A stretch of DNA of 64,000 nt from Metallyticus violacea (lineage: Eukaryota > Arthropoda > Insecta > Mantodea > Metallyticidae), in the NCBI GenBank assembly GCA_030762175.1, contig CM060833.1, positions 156,981,501 to 157,045,500 on the forward strand. Direction: 5' to 3'. A program made the position numbers and the translations under genes. The notes under the pieces are model-generated. The model was not told the DNA's origin. It made no database searches and saw only the letters and a program-made list of their open reading frames with translations. Each line of letters opens with the position of its first letter. Within the stretch, counting starts at the first letter, position 1. Below, piece by piece: positions 32,601 through 38,517 of this stretch.

Positions 32601-34049
32601 CTAGTGCTTTATGAATGATGTTTAATGCCCATTTTTACTTCTGAGGCACCACAGGTGGTGAATACTGGTGATACTGAAATGAAATGATAACTTGGGAAAG
32701 GATGTATTTTTTTAAGGAAGGAAACATTCGAGGCCTAAATTTAGGGTACCTCCCCGGCATTTGCCAGTTATGAGGACTGAGGAAAACCTCAGTCAGGGAG
32801 GACAGTCCTGGCAGGATTTGAACCCCAGACCTCCTGCTCACAAGGCTGCGCCTTAATGACCTCAGCCACCTGTGGTGGTTTTTTTTTCACTAGTGCTGTA
32901 AGGATGGACGTGCCGGAAGGTTTGAATCATACTGTAAATTTTGTATTGGTTCTAATTTTGAACCATCATTTTTTTAAACTTCTTAATATAGAATGTAATT
33001 TATTTTTTATAAAGTAATTTTTGAGGTCTTCCAGTTCTTAATAAAGTACTTCATTCTTTACCTTTTTATGCTGAGAATTGGTGGATTAGTAACAGCATTT
33101 ATTTATGCAATTATGCATCCTTGATCATTTTTCTTTGTCATCTCTTTTCTTTTTTGTGAATTACCTCTTTTTAGCACTGGAGCTGTCATCCAACAACATT
33201 AAGGTTTTGTGATGGTACTGTAATCTTGAAAGTATTAATAATGGTGTTATAACTTTGTTCCGTTACTCTAATAAGAACTAAATCAAGTTGTTAAATTTTT
33301 TAATTTGTAAACTTACCCTTGATTAAATAGATAGGAATTCCTAAAATTACTGGTCACTAAAAAGTCTGAGCAAACTTTTTTAATTTTTATATTAGTTTTA
33401 GTGTATCTTCTGTGTTATAAATTGTATGTAAATCTGCCTTTCTGCTTTTCAGTACTCATTACTCACCTCTGAAAATTAAAAGAAAACAATTTGTCATGAG
33501 CTAACAAAAGTTTATAGTAACCATACCCACAGCATTTTCTCATCTAATAATTTAATTTGAAAATTATAATTAAACAAATTAACATATAAATTAGTTATGT
33601 AGTTTTCATGACTAGGTCATAAATTTTAAAATTCTACTCTAGAACAACTTGAATAGTCTCATATTGCAACTCCAAATGTCTTCACATCATTTGTTAACAC
33701 AGTTAGTTGGTCTCCAGCTCATGATGAGAGCAAGGGTTCTCAAAATACATTCTGCAACAATGCTTTTTAGTGAAGTACCTACAGTGTGACAATTTACTAA
33801 CATTTAAAATTTACAGTTCACACTTAATTGTTACAAACTTTTAATTATTATGAATGAGTAATGGTGATGCTTGAAATTGTTGCAGGTCCCACAGATTTGA
33901 GCATGAAAACTAAACCTCTATTGAGCCACAAACTGAACACAGCAGAAATGGCAGCTGTGCGGCAGCTTATCACAGGATATCGTGAATCTGCAGCATTTCT
34001 ACTGCGTTCAGCTGATGAACTGGAGCAGCTCCTCCTTCAGCAGCAGTGA
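8588..34049 (+). CDS. NOL4: NOL4-family nucleolar protein gene, C-terminal exons (spliced)
   Basis: Whole-gene span. Seven firm exons (9470-9624, 9715-9864, 14858-15064, 21558-21704, 25239-25451, 29061-29253, 33886-34049) plus one probable one (8588-8670) join with consistent reading phase: 0,0,0,0,0,1 after the six firm donors. They give about 409 residues ending in a stop at 34047-34049. Recognition rests on three blocks typical of NOL4/NOL4L: a [23 protein letters not shown] basic domain, a [10 protein letters not shown]...AKRMRL segment, and the C-terminal [20 protein letters not shown] block. Vertebrate NOL4 has about 640 residues, so the N-terminal third and the start codon are missing and presumably lie left of the window. 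The family is nuclear/nucleolar and its molecular role is poorly defined. Introns reach 6.5 kb and are packed with transposon relics. Confidence 0.9.
8783..9307 (+). CDS. FLYWCH-type zinc-finger ORF, probably MULE-derived
   Basis: Continuous frame from the first ATG at 8783 (about 174 codons); the frame itself is open from 8753. The first 50 residues form a FLYWCH zinc finger: a GYKFY strand, WRC, CMASF, then the HNHPP ending that supplies the paired histidines (C-C-H-H ligand pattern). The remainder ([15 protein letters not shown], then a [12 protein letters not shown] segment) resembles the region following FLYWCH in many insect proteins related to MULE transposases. It then stops, well short of a transposase catalytic core. 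It sits between probable exon 8588-8670 and exon 9470-9624 of the NOL4-family gene. It may be a transposon fragment, a domesticated single-exon gene, or an alternative terminal exon; an AG at 8759-8760 could act as acceptor. Confidence 0.6.
   Translation: MFSMISEKGKELRVMEGYKFYRSDTTKLGQRWRCVQKGCMASFIDSKVRFSFRKNHNHPPCETVNREFISNSVKRKACEKMTEGSTKLVKKEIMLAPPTISDNLSAYDLKRIKRNIAVEKRRILPILTKNNLEVHDALGFLDHAGNMLILKTKLALLPLQQTRNIKVLSHIAQE
9470..9624 (+). CDS. NOL4: NOL4-family gene, exon 1 of the firm set
   Basis: Acceptor CTTGTTGCAG precedes 9470; donor GTAAGA follows 9624. It starts with two bases that complete a codon and ends on a codon boundary. It encodes a glycine-rich start ([13 protein letters not shown]) and then a [14 protein letters not shown] segment, ending with a proline-rich GPREQS. 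Joining to the next exon gives a continuous acidic, serine-rich linker. Confidence 0.8.
9715..9864 (+). CDS. NOL4: NOL4-family gene, exon 2 (acidic linker)
   Basis: Acceptor TTACTTTCAG and donor GTGAGT bound exactly 50 codons. It contains a long acidic run ([12 protein letters not shown]), then [16 protein letters not shown]. The DPERLKAFN motif immediately precedes the conserved domain in NOL4-family proteins, so the splice to exon 3 (beginning MFVRLF) is well supported. A second AG two bases downstream of the acceptor would break the frame. Confidence 0.92.
10860..14110 (-). pseudogene. hAT transposase pseudogene, ZMYM1-like (TTF zinc finger, DUF4371)
   Basis: Read leftward from about 14110. 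First comes a decayed TTF-type zinc-finger region ([13 protein letters not shown]). A DUF4371-like segment follows at 13730-13360: RGHNES-like residues, then [16 protein letters not shown], a [20 protein letters not shown] block and [18 protein letters not shown]...[12 protein letters not shown] segment lies near 13150. The C-terminal dimerisation part contains NNWWTD, then [11 protein letters not shown] and TCKEFF. Stops and frameshifts are frequent, so it is dead. A SINE at 10986-11278 splits the C-terminal part; removing it with one copy of its duplication brings WWTD and [10 protein letters not shown] into line. It lies antisense in intron 2. Confidence 0.75.
10986..11278 (-). mobile_element. 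SINE family 1, copy a
   Basis: tRNA-derived SINE. The tRNA-like head is at the right end (reverse complement of CGCCCGTGGCGG), with B-box-like GGTTCGAATCC. The body carries GACTGAGG, GTACCCTAAACTTAGG and ATATATCATT landmarks shared by all copies. TACATCA at 10979-10985 and 11279-11285 looks like its target-site duplication. It interrupts the hAT pseudogene. Confidence 0.85.
14858..15064 (+). CDS. NOL4: NOL4-family gene, exon 3 (conserved domain)
   Basis: The best-conserved exon: 69 codons between acceptor TTTTGCAG and donor GTAAGG, both on codon boundaries. It begins [13 protein letters not shown], continues [17 protein letters not shown], then a strongly basic helical stretch ([19 protein letters not shown]) that could bind nucleic acid or act as a nuclear/nucleolar signal. 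This block is nearly unchanged between vertebrate NOL4 and the copy here. The last residues, ETNGGWDA, are less conserved and precede the next exon, which starts TRPTPAHL. Confidence 0.97.
15065..21557. other. Intron 3 of the NOL4-family gene
   Basis: 6.5-kb intron, the largest here. It contains an antisense Tc1/mariner-type relic at 15600-16560, listed separately. From 16560 to 21557 the DNA is AT-rich with no coding segment I can identify on either strand. A GC-richer stretch at 18590-19380 has longer minus-strand frames (86 and 62 codons) without a recognisable domain and may be a further decayed element. Confidence 0.7.
15600..16560 (-). pseudogene. Tc1/mariner (IS630-type) transposase relic
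   Basis: Read leftward. An N-terminal part contains [17 protein letters not shown] and DKQISKTF; a middle part reads like the first catalytic block and MENGQMQI; the C-terminal part reads [15 protein letters not shown] followed by DYLKERR. The last motif corresponds to the third catalytic aspartate region (SPDL-P-DFFLWGYLKERVY in relatives). Many stops show it is dead. Antisense in intron 3. Confidence 0.65.
21558..21704 (+). CDS. NOL4: NOL4-family gene, exon 4
   Basis: 49 codons between acceptor TTTGTGTAG and donor GTAAGC, in phase 0. The peptide starts [20 protein letters not shown], continues [17 protein letters not shown] and ends [10 protein letters not shown]. The TRPTP..HLTS and AKRMRL motifs are characteristic of NOL4-family proteins directly after the basic domain. 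The polypyrimidine tract before the acceptor is T-rich with a few G residues, acceptable for an insect intron. Confidence 0.95.
22226..22535. repeat. Snap-back repeat with a direct duplication
   Basis: An imperfect palindrome centred near 22268: AATCTCTT..TAGAACACT..GTTTCACTT on one side and GTGAAACCGTAAAGAGTGTTCTA..AGAGATTATTA on the other. The right arm plus about 45 further bases (to about 22360) recurs in direct orientation at about 22440-22535, a 177-base offset, with moderate divergence. Probably part of an old palindromic retroelement like those at 25000-28900; no hammerhead core was found. Confidence 0.6.
22690..23290 (-). pseudogene. Penelope-like element, decayed C-terminal part (GIY-YIG)
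   Basis: Read leftward. First comes a post-reverse-transcriptase segment ([20 protein letters not shown]), typical of the region after the RT fingers in Penelope-like and related elements. Then [14 protein letters not shown] and, after a frameshift, [20 protein letters not shown] and LKEHWRNIR. This is a GIY-YIG endonuclease domain in which the second motif is YIR rather than YIG. It resembles the GIY-YIG copies at 27406-28289 but is much older. Frameshifts make it a pseudogene. Confidence 0.75.
24965..25131. mobile_element. Palindromic retroelement A
   Basis: Near-perfect 45-base inverted arms (about 25004-25048 and 25087-25131), with a one-sided tail on the left (24965-25003). It is flanked by a perfect 12-base direct repeat AACAATAAATTT at 24953-24964 and 25132-25143. 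The loop carries a TTTGTGAAAC segment reminiscent of the other elements' ribozyme-like core, but no CTGANGA was found. Confidence 0.8.
25239..25451 (+). CDS. NOL4: NOL4-family gene, exon 5 (Ser/Thr/Pro-rich)
   Basis: 71 codons between acceptor ATAATTGCAG and donor GTAATT, phase 0. Low-complexity, Ser/Thr/Ala/Pro-rich linker: [13 protein letters not shown], then [13 protein letters not shown] and [16 protein letters not shown]. The IKSEPP sequence is a possible sumoylation-type motif (psi-K-x-E). No domain; presumably disordered. It is called as an exon because its ends fit the phases on both sides and the frame is open throughout. Confidence 0.85.
26100..26620 (+). pseudogene. LINE fragment: RNase H domain and C terminus
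   Basis: Plus-strand frame [20 protein letters not shown], then LVKKAAGDN and [10 protein letters not shown]. This matches the C-terminal RNase H of I/R1/LOA-type non-LTR retrotransposons (W-KAH-G-GNE-AD-LAK-A). A decayed C-terminal tail runs to a stop at about 26617. Stops and a frameshift near 26341-26380 show it is dead. The reverse transcriptase is absent, so the copy is 5'-truncated. Confidence 0.75.
27372..27411 (-). ncRNA. Hammerhead-like motif, element B left arm
   Basis: Mirror image of the motif at 28284-28323: GG, CTGAAGA, then a five-pair stem II (GGGAG/CTCCC), GAAA, and a self-complementary ACATATGT stem III followed by T and CC. Stem I is only two pairs and an extra U precedes stem II, so activity is uncertain. 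Confidence 0.45.
27406..27804 (-). CDS. GIY-YIG endonuclease domain, Penelope-like, left arm
   Basis: 132 codons from an internal Met to the stop, in the left arm. The GIY-YIG motifs are [20 protein letters not shown], with the arginine and EH residues ([12 protein letters not shown]) downstream. A helix then contains [11 protein letters not shown], and a C-terminal tail reads [15 protein letters not shown]. In intact Penelope-like elements this domain follows a reverse transcriptase and nicks the target. Here the RT is missing and the frame extends about 11 codons upstream of the Met to the arm end, so this is a 5'-truncated fragment. It differs from the right-arm copy by one residue (Asn vs Asp in the Cys-Ala-Asp-Cys-x segment). 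Unusually intact for a dead element, which implies recent insertion. Confidence 0.85.
   Translation of the reverse strand: MPTEQKSGIYEIECADCNKKYIGKTKRNLGIRKKEHFRNIRLKQIDKSAIAAHFWNKNHEIKSEIKLLKQLHNAIELSTWENIFITKNKDNLMNFDIPPLDELSKFLIIPTDAATRTSRDPTATFNDSLSTG
27891..28289 (+). CDS. GIY-YIG endonuclease domain, Penelope-like, right arm
   Basis: Mirror copy of the left-arm frame, 132 codons, with the same GIY..YIG..KKEH motifs and the same stop. The frame is open back to 27858, giving [11 protein letters not shown] before the Met, as expected for the linker between RT and GIY-YIG in Penelope-like ORFs. It is a truncated piece and no promoter is visible. A transcript through both copies would fold into a long double-stranded hairpin. 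Confidence 0.85.
   Translation: MPTEQKSGIYEIECADCDKKYIGKTKRNLGIRKKEHFRNIRLKQIDKSAIAAHFWNKNHEIKSEIKLLKQLHNAIELSTWENIFITKNKDNLMNFDIPPLDELSKFLIIPTDAATRTSRDPTATFNDSLSTG
28284..28323 (+). ncRNA. Hammerhead-like motif, element B right arm
   Basis: CTGAAGA (28286-28292) fits the CUGANGA core; stem II GGGAG/CTCCC lies at 28294-28309, GAAA at 28310-28313. The short stem III is ACATATGT, with T as cleavage-site base, then CC facing GG upstream. It lies just downstream of the GIY-YIG stop, where some Penelope-like elements are known to carry hammerhead ribozymes. Confidence 0.5.
28479..28657. mobile_element. Palindromic retroelement C
   Basis: 36-base inverted arms (28479-28514 and 28577-28612, the latter ending TTAAAATGTT) enclosing a 62-base loop with a hammerhead-like core (CTGATGA at 28515-28521, GAAA at 28540-28543, then CTAGTC). 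A one-sided tail runs to 28657. The flanks are 12-base direct repeats with one mismatch: ATTTTGAATCTT at 28467-28478 and ATTGTGAATCTT at 28658-28669. Confidence 0.75.
28515..28549 (+). ncRNA. Hammerhead-like motif, element C
   Basis: CTGATGA, a weak stem II (GGA/TCC), GAAA, and a stem III made from ACTAGT followed by C at the cleavage position. The catalytic core bases are all present but stem II is decayed and stem I is formed only at a distance by the element's inverted arms. Confidence 0.4.
28699..28920. mobile_element. Palindromic retroelement D
   Basis: Inverted arms of about 67 bases (28699-28766 and 28817-28883) enclosing the best hammerhead-like core of the window; a one-sided tail runs to about 28920. 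A partly matching direct repeat flanks it (ACACCAAATATA at 28687-28698 and CAACCAAATATG at about 28922-28933). Arm sequence is shared with element E at 36649-36917. Confidence 0.75.
28766..28807 (-). ncRNA. Candidate hammerhead ribozyme, element D
   Basis: Read on the minus strand: TTAG, then CTGATGA, one extra T, a six-pair stem II (GTGGAC/GTCTGC with two G-T wobbles, loop AATG), GAAA, a short self-complementary stem III (ACATGT), A as cleavage-site base, then CTAA. TTAG and CTAA pair directly as stem I, which continues into the long inverted arms. All invariant core bases of a type I hammerhead are present. The unpaired U before stem II is unusual; I have not tested activity. Confidence 0.6.
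29061..29253 (+). CDS. NOL4: NOL4-family gene, exon 6
   Basis: 64 codons plus one base, between acceptor TGTTTTCAG and donor GTAGGT. The acceptor reads CAGCAG, a NAGNAG tandem, so isoforms with or without one extra Gln are likely. The peptide is [15 protein letters not shown], then [19 protein letters not shown] and [15 protein letters not shown]. No domain; Ala/Thr/Pro-rich and presumably disordered. It ends in phase 1 and the next exon completes a Gly codon ([10 protein letters not shown]), which matches the PTDLSMK block of vertebrate NOL4. Confidence 0.9.
29775..29880. repeat. Decayed palindromic element with hammerhead-like remnant
   Basis: On the minus strand: TTGACAATGTGAG, then CTCACGAAACATATCC, with a GTGAG/CTCAC stem II and GAAA. 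The CTGANGA core is mutated to TTGACAA. Weak inverted flanks (CTCAAA..TTTAAA and TTAAACAAGTTTGAG) suggest an old member of the palindromic family. Confidence 0.4.
29888..30865 (+). repeat. Direct duplication of about 190 bases (two copies)
   Basis: Copy 1 at 29888-30080 and copy 2 at 30685-30865 share GGTAACCCTC, ATAGATTTGTTC, TGAGTG..TTAGAAT, GCCTTTTTGCT, TATTTGCAATAGTACCC and GCTTTAAAATTACTAAACC in the same order, with about 85-90% identity by eye. Copy 2 abuts the DDE transposase relic, so the unit is probably a transposon 3' region. Confidence 0.7.
30865..31500 (-). pseudogene. Tc1/mariner-superfamily (DDE_3) transposase relic
   Basis: Read leftward: the first catalytic region reads IYLDEA then [19 protein letters not shown]; then [20 protein letters not shown] and [17 protein letters not shown], the second catalytic aspartate block. 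This matches the DDE_3 endonuclease fold of Tc1/mariner-related transposases common in arthropods (D-x-GKG-RLI-GF-DNA-YH). The two acidic blocks are still readable, but stops interrupt it and the third block is missing. A 79-base insertion at 31229-31307 splits the N-terminal part. Confidence 0.7.
31229..31307 (+). mobile_element. 79-base Penelope-type 3'-end insertion
   Basis: Contains the same ATGTAAGTGAATGGAGTTAG and TTACATTGTTTATA segments as the outer ends of the arms at 28330-28375 and 38435-38485. Flanked by perfect 12-base direct repeats ATATACCAGGCT at 31217-31228 and 31308-31319. It sits inside the DDE_3 relic, so it is younger than that element. Confidence 0.85.
32609..32885 (-). 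mobile_element. SINE family 1, copy b
   Basis: Full-length copy in reverse orientation with perfect 12-base duplication TTCACTAGTGCT at 32597-32608 and 32886-32897. The head is at the right; the B-box region is mutated (GGTTCAAATCC). Confidence 0.9.
33886..34049 (+). CDS. NOL4: NOL4-family gene, terminal exon
   Basis: Acceptor TTGTTGCAG before 33886; the first two bases complete a Gly codon. Then [53 protein letters not shown] and a TGA stop (34047-34049). This is the signature C terminus of NOL4-family proteins and is predicted to be a helix. Its near-identity to vertebrate proteins is strong evidence for the family call. Polyadenylation signals (AATAAA) lie at 34091, 34166 and 35419; I cannot tell which is used. 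Confidence 0.97.
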
Positions 34050-36648
34050 GTCATTGTATGTACTCGTTCACACCACATGTCAATTTAATGAATAAAGCAG
34101 TGAAGTGCAAATTCCAAATAGAACAGCTTTGGGAAGTTTTGGGCTTAACAAATAGCAGTTTTCCTAATAAACATTCAGCCACAGTGAAATGTAAATGTCA
34201 GGGGTGCATACTGAGAAAACATGCGATAAGAAGCATTGCTATGAATTGTGAGCATTGAAATGCAGTGAAGGCATGAATAAGGACCTGTTTAGCTGCTATT
34301 AAATGTGAACTACTTGTCATGACTACATACAGATCTCAAATCAGAATGGTTCATAAAGTGAAATGTACAATATATTTTTCATTTCACTTTTGACTGAACA
34401 AAGAACTATGGGTTCATTTATGCCCAATTTAGTAGATAACTTGTTATTTCCAGCATGGTGTACATGTTTTTTCCTTCAAGTCAAAATGGTTCATTACAAA
34501 ACAATAGTTCTTTAATAACAAGAATGCATGTTGTTACTTCCAGGACAATTTTTATTAAATACATCAGCAACGTATTTCATTTTGATACTTAATTCTTTGA
34601 ATTTTTCTTCATGTTAATCGTAAGTCTAATGTAATAACAATACAGCACAAGTACAGTACCAATTTTTTCTTTATCTTTTTTGTTGCTTAATATTGCTAAC
34701 ATGTTAAAAAAAAAAAGTAAAAAATCTCACTGTTCTAAATGTTTCGCATTAAAGATACAAGATTTATGTGTCTCTTTTGAGAAAATTTAAATTGGTTCCA
34801 ATTTTCCTAAAGTTGTAAATTGTACATAACTGAAGCATGAAGCTATGTCCATCATTTCAATAAGCTGCATCTATTTAGTAAGGGTACCTAATTTCCTATA
34901 AAAAATAGCTTGAAACTGGCTTTCAAGCATGGTTCCTTTTTTTATAAGAACTAAAGATGCATCTTATAAATGATGGAAACAATTGCATAGGAAGCAACTC
35001 CTTTACTGTTATTTAAATTCTATTGATGGAGCCTTGAGGGAGAGTGAAAAATGCAAAAATAAACAAAAAAAAAAAATACTGATGAATTATATATCGGTAG
35101 AAAATTTAACATTTATAAATCAAGTGACTTTAAAAAAAATTTTAAGATAAATATATATATATATTTCAAATTGTATTTTTTTTCCCTCTCTCTTCTCACT
35201 ATCGTGTTAAAATGTGTAAGTTTTGTAGTGAAAGTTGATCGTACCAAAGAGGATGTACATAATATTATTATTAATATTAGTAATGTTTTATAATTAATTG
35301 GACCACATCCATTATTATATCTGTATATCTCTGTCCATGTAATGTAATGTTCTTTTTTATAAGAAAAAAATATTCTTCACAAATGAATGTATTCTAGTTT
35401 TTAAGATCGAAATTTCAGAATAAAAGTGATCTGGCTTACAAGGTATGCTAGAGTGAGCAAAAGAGAGAGTGAGAGAGATGGTGCCTGAAAGTGAGTGAGA
35501 GAGAGAGAGACAAGGTGAGAGAATAAATTCTAGAATCCAGTGCAGCTGAACAGATCTTAAGTACTTAAGTTATTTATGTTTAATGATCTTCAACAACATG
35601 CAATTTATTTCTTTTGAATAGCAAACGAGAGAATGTTTCAGGGAAGTGAAGAACTTGATGGTAAGCTGCATTAAAGGTGCTACATTGTGCAGTAGCAGAA
35701 AAATATATATTGTTTATAATTGACTTAGGACGTTAAAATAAAGAAAAGTTCTGCACTGGATATTGGAAATGTAAATTATATTGTCCTGTAATTTCTCAAC
35801 TTTATTACCTAACTCAGCCATAGTTTCCCTCCTCTCATCCAGAATTTATATACCTATTATTACATGAATAAAATAATTTGAAAGTGGAAAAACAGATATG
35901 TGGTACATTCAGAAAGTTTTGCAACCAGCATATGCATTGTTAGACAGTAATGAGTATAAATATGCAACTAATACACTTTAGATTTTCACTCACTGTAAGC
36001 AAAGTGAAAGAATGGAAAAAAGTCAGTAGGAGTTGGTAGCAGTTAATGGACATTAAGTGTGCTCATTTAGTAACACAGCAAGATGAATTCAATCATTTGA
36101 AGAGAGACAAGAGACTTTGAAGGATGACCCTTGTTCTGTGTAGCCTCAGGCAGCTGTGAACATGAAGAATTCGCAGAATGGGGCAGTTGGTATAGGAAAA
36201 TTGCTCTATCACTATTGCACTGCTAAGTATGAAAGTTGGTATAAGTATTGGCAGTATTGACATGAAAAATCTGTTTATAATAGCTTCCATATTCTTTGAC
36301 CAATTAACAAAAGATGGGGAAAGAAGGAAAGTGCAAGAAAATTGCTCAGAATGTTATCAATAGTCCCAAATGGTAGCAGCTCACTATTTTGGGAGTATTG
36401 AGTTATCTCACATGCGTTTATCTTTCATATGACATATGAAAAATTGTATGTAGTAATTAAAAAAAATTTCATTTGCTAATTTTACCATATTGTAAGTCAA
36501 TAATCTTTCTTCCAGATCAGATCATTTTATCTTGAGTTACTGTCATACCACTCGTTAATAATTCAAATGACAGAAGATAAATGTACCATTCTTATTTGCT
36601 AGTAGAGCTACAGTTCATGCTTTTGCGTCTGGAAACATAATCATTTTT
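34050..36648. other. 3' UTR and downstream intergenic DNA
   Basis: AT-rich, with A-tracts, a short (AT)n at 35149-35164 and a (GA)n stretch at 35463-35513. Probable 3' UTR up to 34100-35430. A weak mariner N-terminal relic lies at 35990-36330. Confidence 0.6.
35990..36330 (+). pseudogene. Possible mariner N-terminal relic (HTH region)
   Basis: A VKEWKK-like start, then a frame reading RQETLKDDPCSV, PQAAVNMKNSQN and VGIGKLLYHYCTAKYES. This fits the pattern K-W-RETL-DDP-SGRP-A-N-I--V of SETMAR-type mariner N termini, but with frame breaks and no catalytic part. The identity is tentative. Confidence 0.35.
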
Positions 36649-36917
36649 AACTGAAATTGTTAATTGGTACATTGCACTGTGAAGCTAATTATATATTAAG
36701 ATCATTGTATAATTGAGTTGAACTAACACTTTTTTGCTGCATTTACTTGTTTAAATATGTAGAACCGGTTTCACGAACACTTCATTCACATCGCATTGAG
36801 TCAACAATGTGGCTGACTTCGTGAACGAAGTGTTCGTGAAACCGGTTCTCCATATTTAAACAAGTAAGTGGAACAAAAGAGTGTTAGTTTGACTCAATCA
36901 TACTATGATCTTAATAT
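36649..36917. mobile_element. Palindromic retroelement E
   Basis: Long inverted arms (about 36691-36783 and 36828-36917) sharing sequence with element D (TTTAAACAAGTAAGTGGA and others). A left-sided tail (36649-36690) resembles D's tail (GTGAAGCT). Both arms end in GTGTTCGTGAAACCGGTTC, hammerhead-like with GAAA and a self-complementary ACCGGT, but CTGANGA is degraded. Flanks: ATAATCATTTTT at 36637-36648 and ATAATCATTATT at 36918-36929 (12 bases, one mismatch). Confidence 0.75.
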
Positions 36918-36929
36918 ATAATCATTATT

Positions 36930-38099
36930 GTTTTGATGTAGTGACAAAAAGAGATGTATAAAATAAAAATAGTCTTCAGTATTTGTACTATAAAAATAAT
37001 AACAGTTAATCTTGCCAACTCGGATTTAACTACTGAAGAAGGATGCGAATATGCCTGTGACATGGAATGCTATATAACCTCACTTCCATCATTTTTACCT
37101 ACTAACACAGTTTTTAATTACTTATTTATTCCTAATCCGTAGATCTTTTACATCATAAATTAATTTAATGGATAAGGAACGCAAATAATACTATGAACTG
37201 ATAGTTGAGTTGAGCTGCTGTACTAAAACGTTTGATGGTCTTACTTCATGGTGTTACAAAGAGAATGTGTTACCTGTAGAATGCTCTTACGATGTCCATG
37301 GAAAAGATTGTGTTTCTTGAGTGCTCATGTCTCTTGATAGACTGATACTTTTTTTTTACTTGACATTACATTTTGAATGGAAAGCACAAGTACCTTTGGC
37401 TGCTAGTCCAATTCTGGCTGCCAGCGCAACTCTTGCTGCCCCTGAGTGATTGTGGAGAGAGCCAAACTTTTTTCACACTCCATGTAACTCTCAGTAAGAA
37501 GCATGTTCACGGAAGGAAATGGGTATCTGTAAAGTAGGAATGTAACATGTAAAGGAAATGATAATTAAATGGGAAAAGGAATGCACTTTTAACAGTATAA
37601 GTTTTGCATGCATTCCGAATTATATAAGGGAGATGTTTCTTAATTTGAGGTGAGGCTAGTGTCTGTTGTATCATGTTTTGCAAGGGGAATGTGATCAGGT
37701 GTTGTTATTGTTTTCCATCTTGCAGCAAAGAAAGAGAAATCTAATTGCCATCCGTTGTATCAGGTTTTGAAAGGCAAATGCGATTGGATGTATTTTTTTA
37801 GTTTTTTTTTTGTAGCAAAGTGTCTTCTCTGTGGAAAAATTTTCCCCTTTTGGCACATTTCTTTAGTTCTTGTCATGAATATTGTTCATTTTGGTTACAA
37901 ACTTTGACTTATGTTGTATTAAGGAGGCTGTGACTTTCTTTGCAACTTCATATTCTCTTGTTGTGGAAACTCCCATAATGGCATCAAACAACTCACAAGC
38001 AAGTTTGTTTGTTTTTTCTGATAAGGACATGGAACAGTTGGGACTTTCTTGTTAGCTTACTTGGGCTAGTATTTCCTCCTTTTCATTGAGAACAGAAAC
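36930..38099. other. Intergenic DNA, no recognised element
   Basis: AT-rich, some T-runs, no convincing exon or repeat. A 62-codon frame at 36954-37142 has no known domain. Confidence 0.4.
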
Positions 38100-38111
38100 A
38101 ATTTCAATGTT

Positions 38112-38488
38112 CAATTAAATGTACTTACGAAGCTGTTGACAGTGGAGTGGTATATATATATAAACAATGTAATACAGTTTTTTTCACACTAACTCCATTC
38201 ACTTACATAAAAATCTGGACATATGTTTCGGGAGTGATCCCTCCCATCTTCAGCCTGTAGATAAACTGTTGTTATACGTGGCGGTTGGGTCTCTTGATGT
38301 TCTTGTGGCAGCATTCCTAATAGAACCAACAGATGCCACCACAAGAACATCAAGAGACCCAACCGCCATGTATAACAACAGTTTATCTACAGGCTGAAGA
38401 TGGGAGGGATCACTCCCTAAACATATGTGCAGATTTTTATGTAAGTGAATGGAGTTAGTGTGAAAAAAACTGTATTACATTGTTTATA
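38112..38488. mobile_element. Palindromic Penelope-like dimer with internal deletion (element F)
   Basis: Same outer sequences, 3' UTR, hammerhead-like motifs and GIY-YIG C-terminal codons as element B, but each arm keeps only about the last 20 codons of the ORF. The left-sided tail (38112-38150) matches B's right-sided tail. Perfect 12-base direct repeats AATTTCAATGTT at 38100-38111 and 38489-38500 prove insertion as one unit. The left motif (38218-38255, minus) keeps GAAA; the right one is mutated to TAAA. Confidence 0.9.
38218..38255 (-). ncRNA. Hammerhead-like motif, element F left arm
   Basis: GG, CTGAAGA, stem II GGGAG/CTCCC with loop GGATCA, GAAA, ACATATGT, C at the cleavage position. 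Stem I is very short. One base in the loop differs from element B, leaving stem II intact. Confidence 0.45.
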
Positions 38489-38517
38489 AATTTCAATGTT
38501 TTTAATAAGGTCATTAG

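Larger units (their letters stand above)
29254..33885. other. Intron 6 of the NOL4-family gene
   Basis: 4.6-kb intron. It contains a decayed palindromic element (29775-29880), a 190-base direct duplication (29888-30080 and 30685-30865), a DDE transposase relic (30865-31500) with a tiny Penelope-type insertion, and a SINE (32609-32885). The part after 32900 is AT-rich without recognised features; (ATGTA)n-type simple sequence lies at 31753-31778. Confidence 0.8.
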
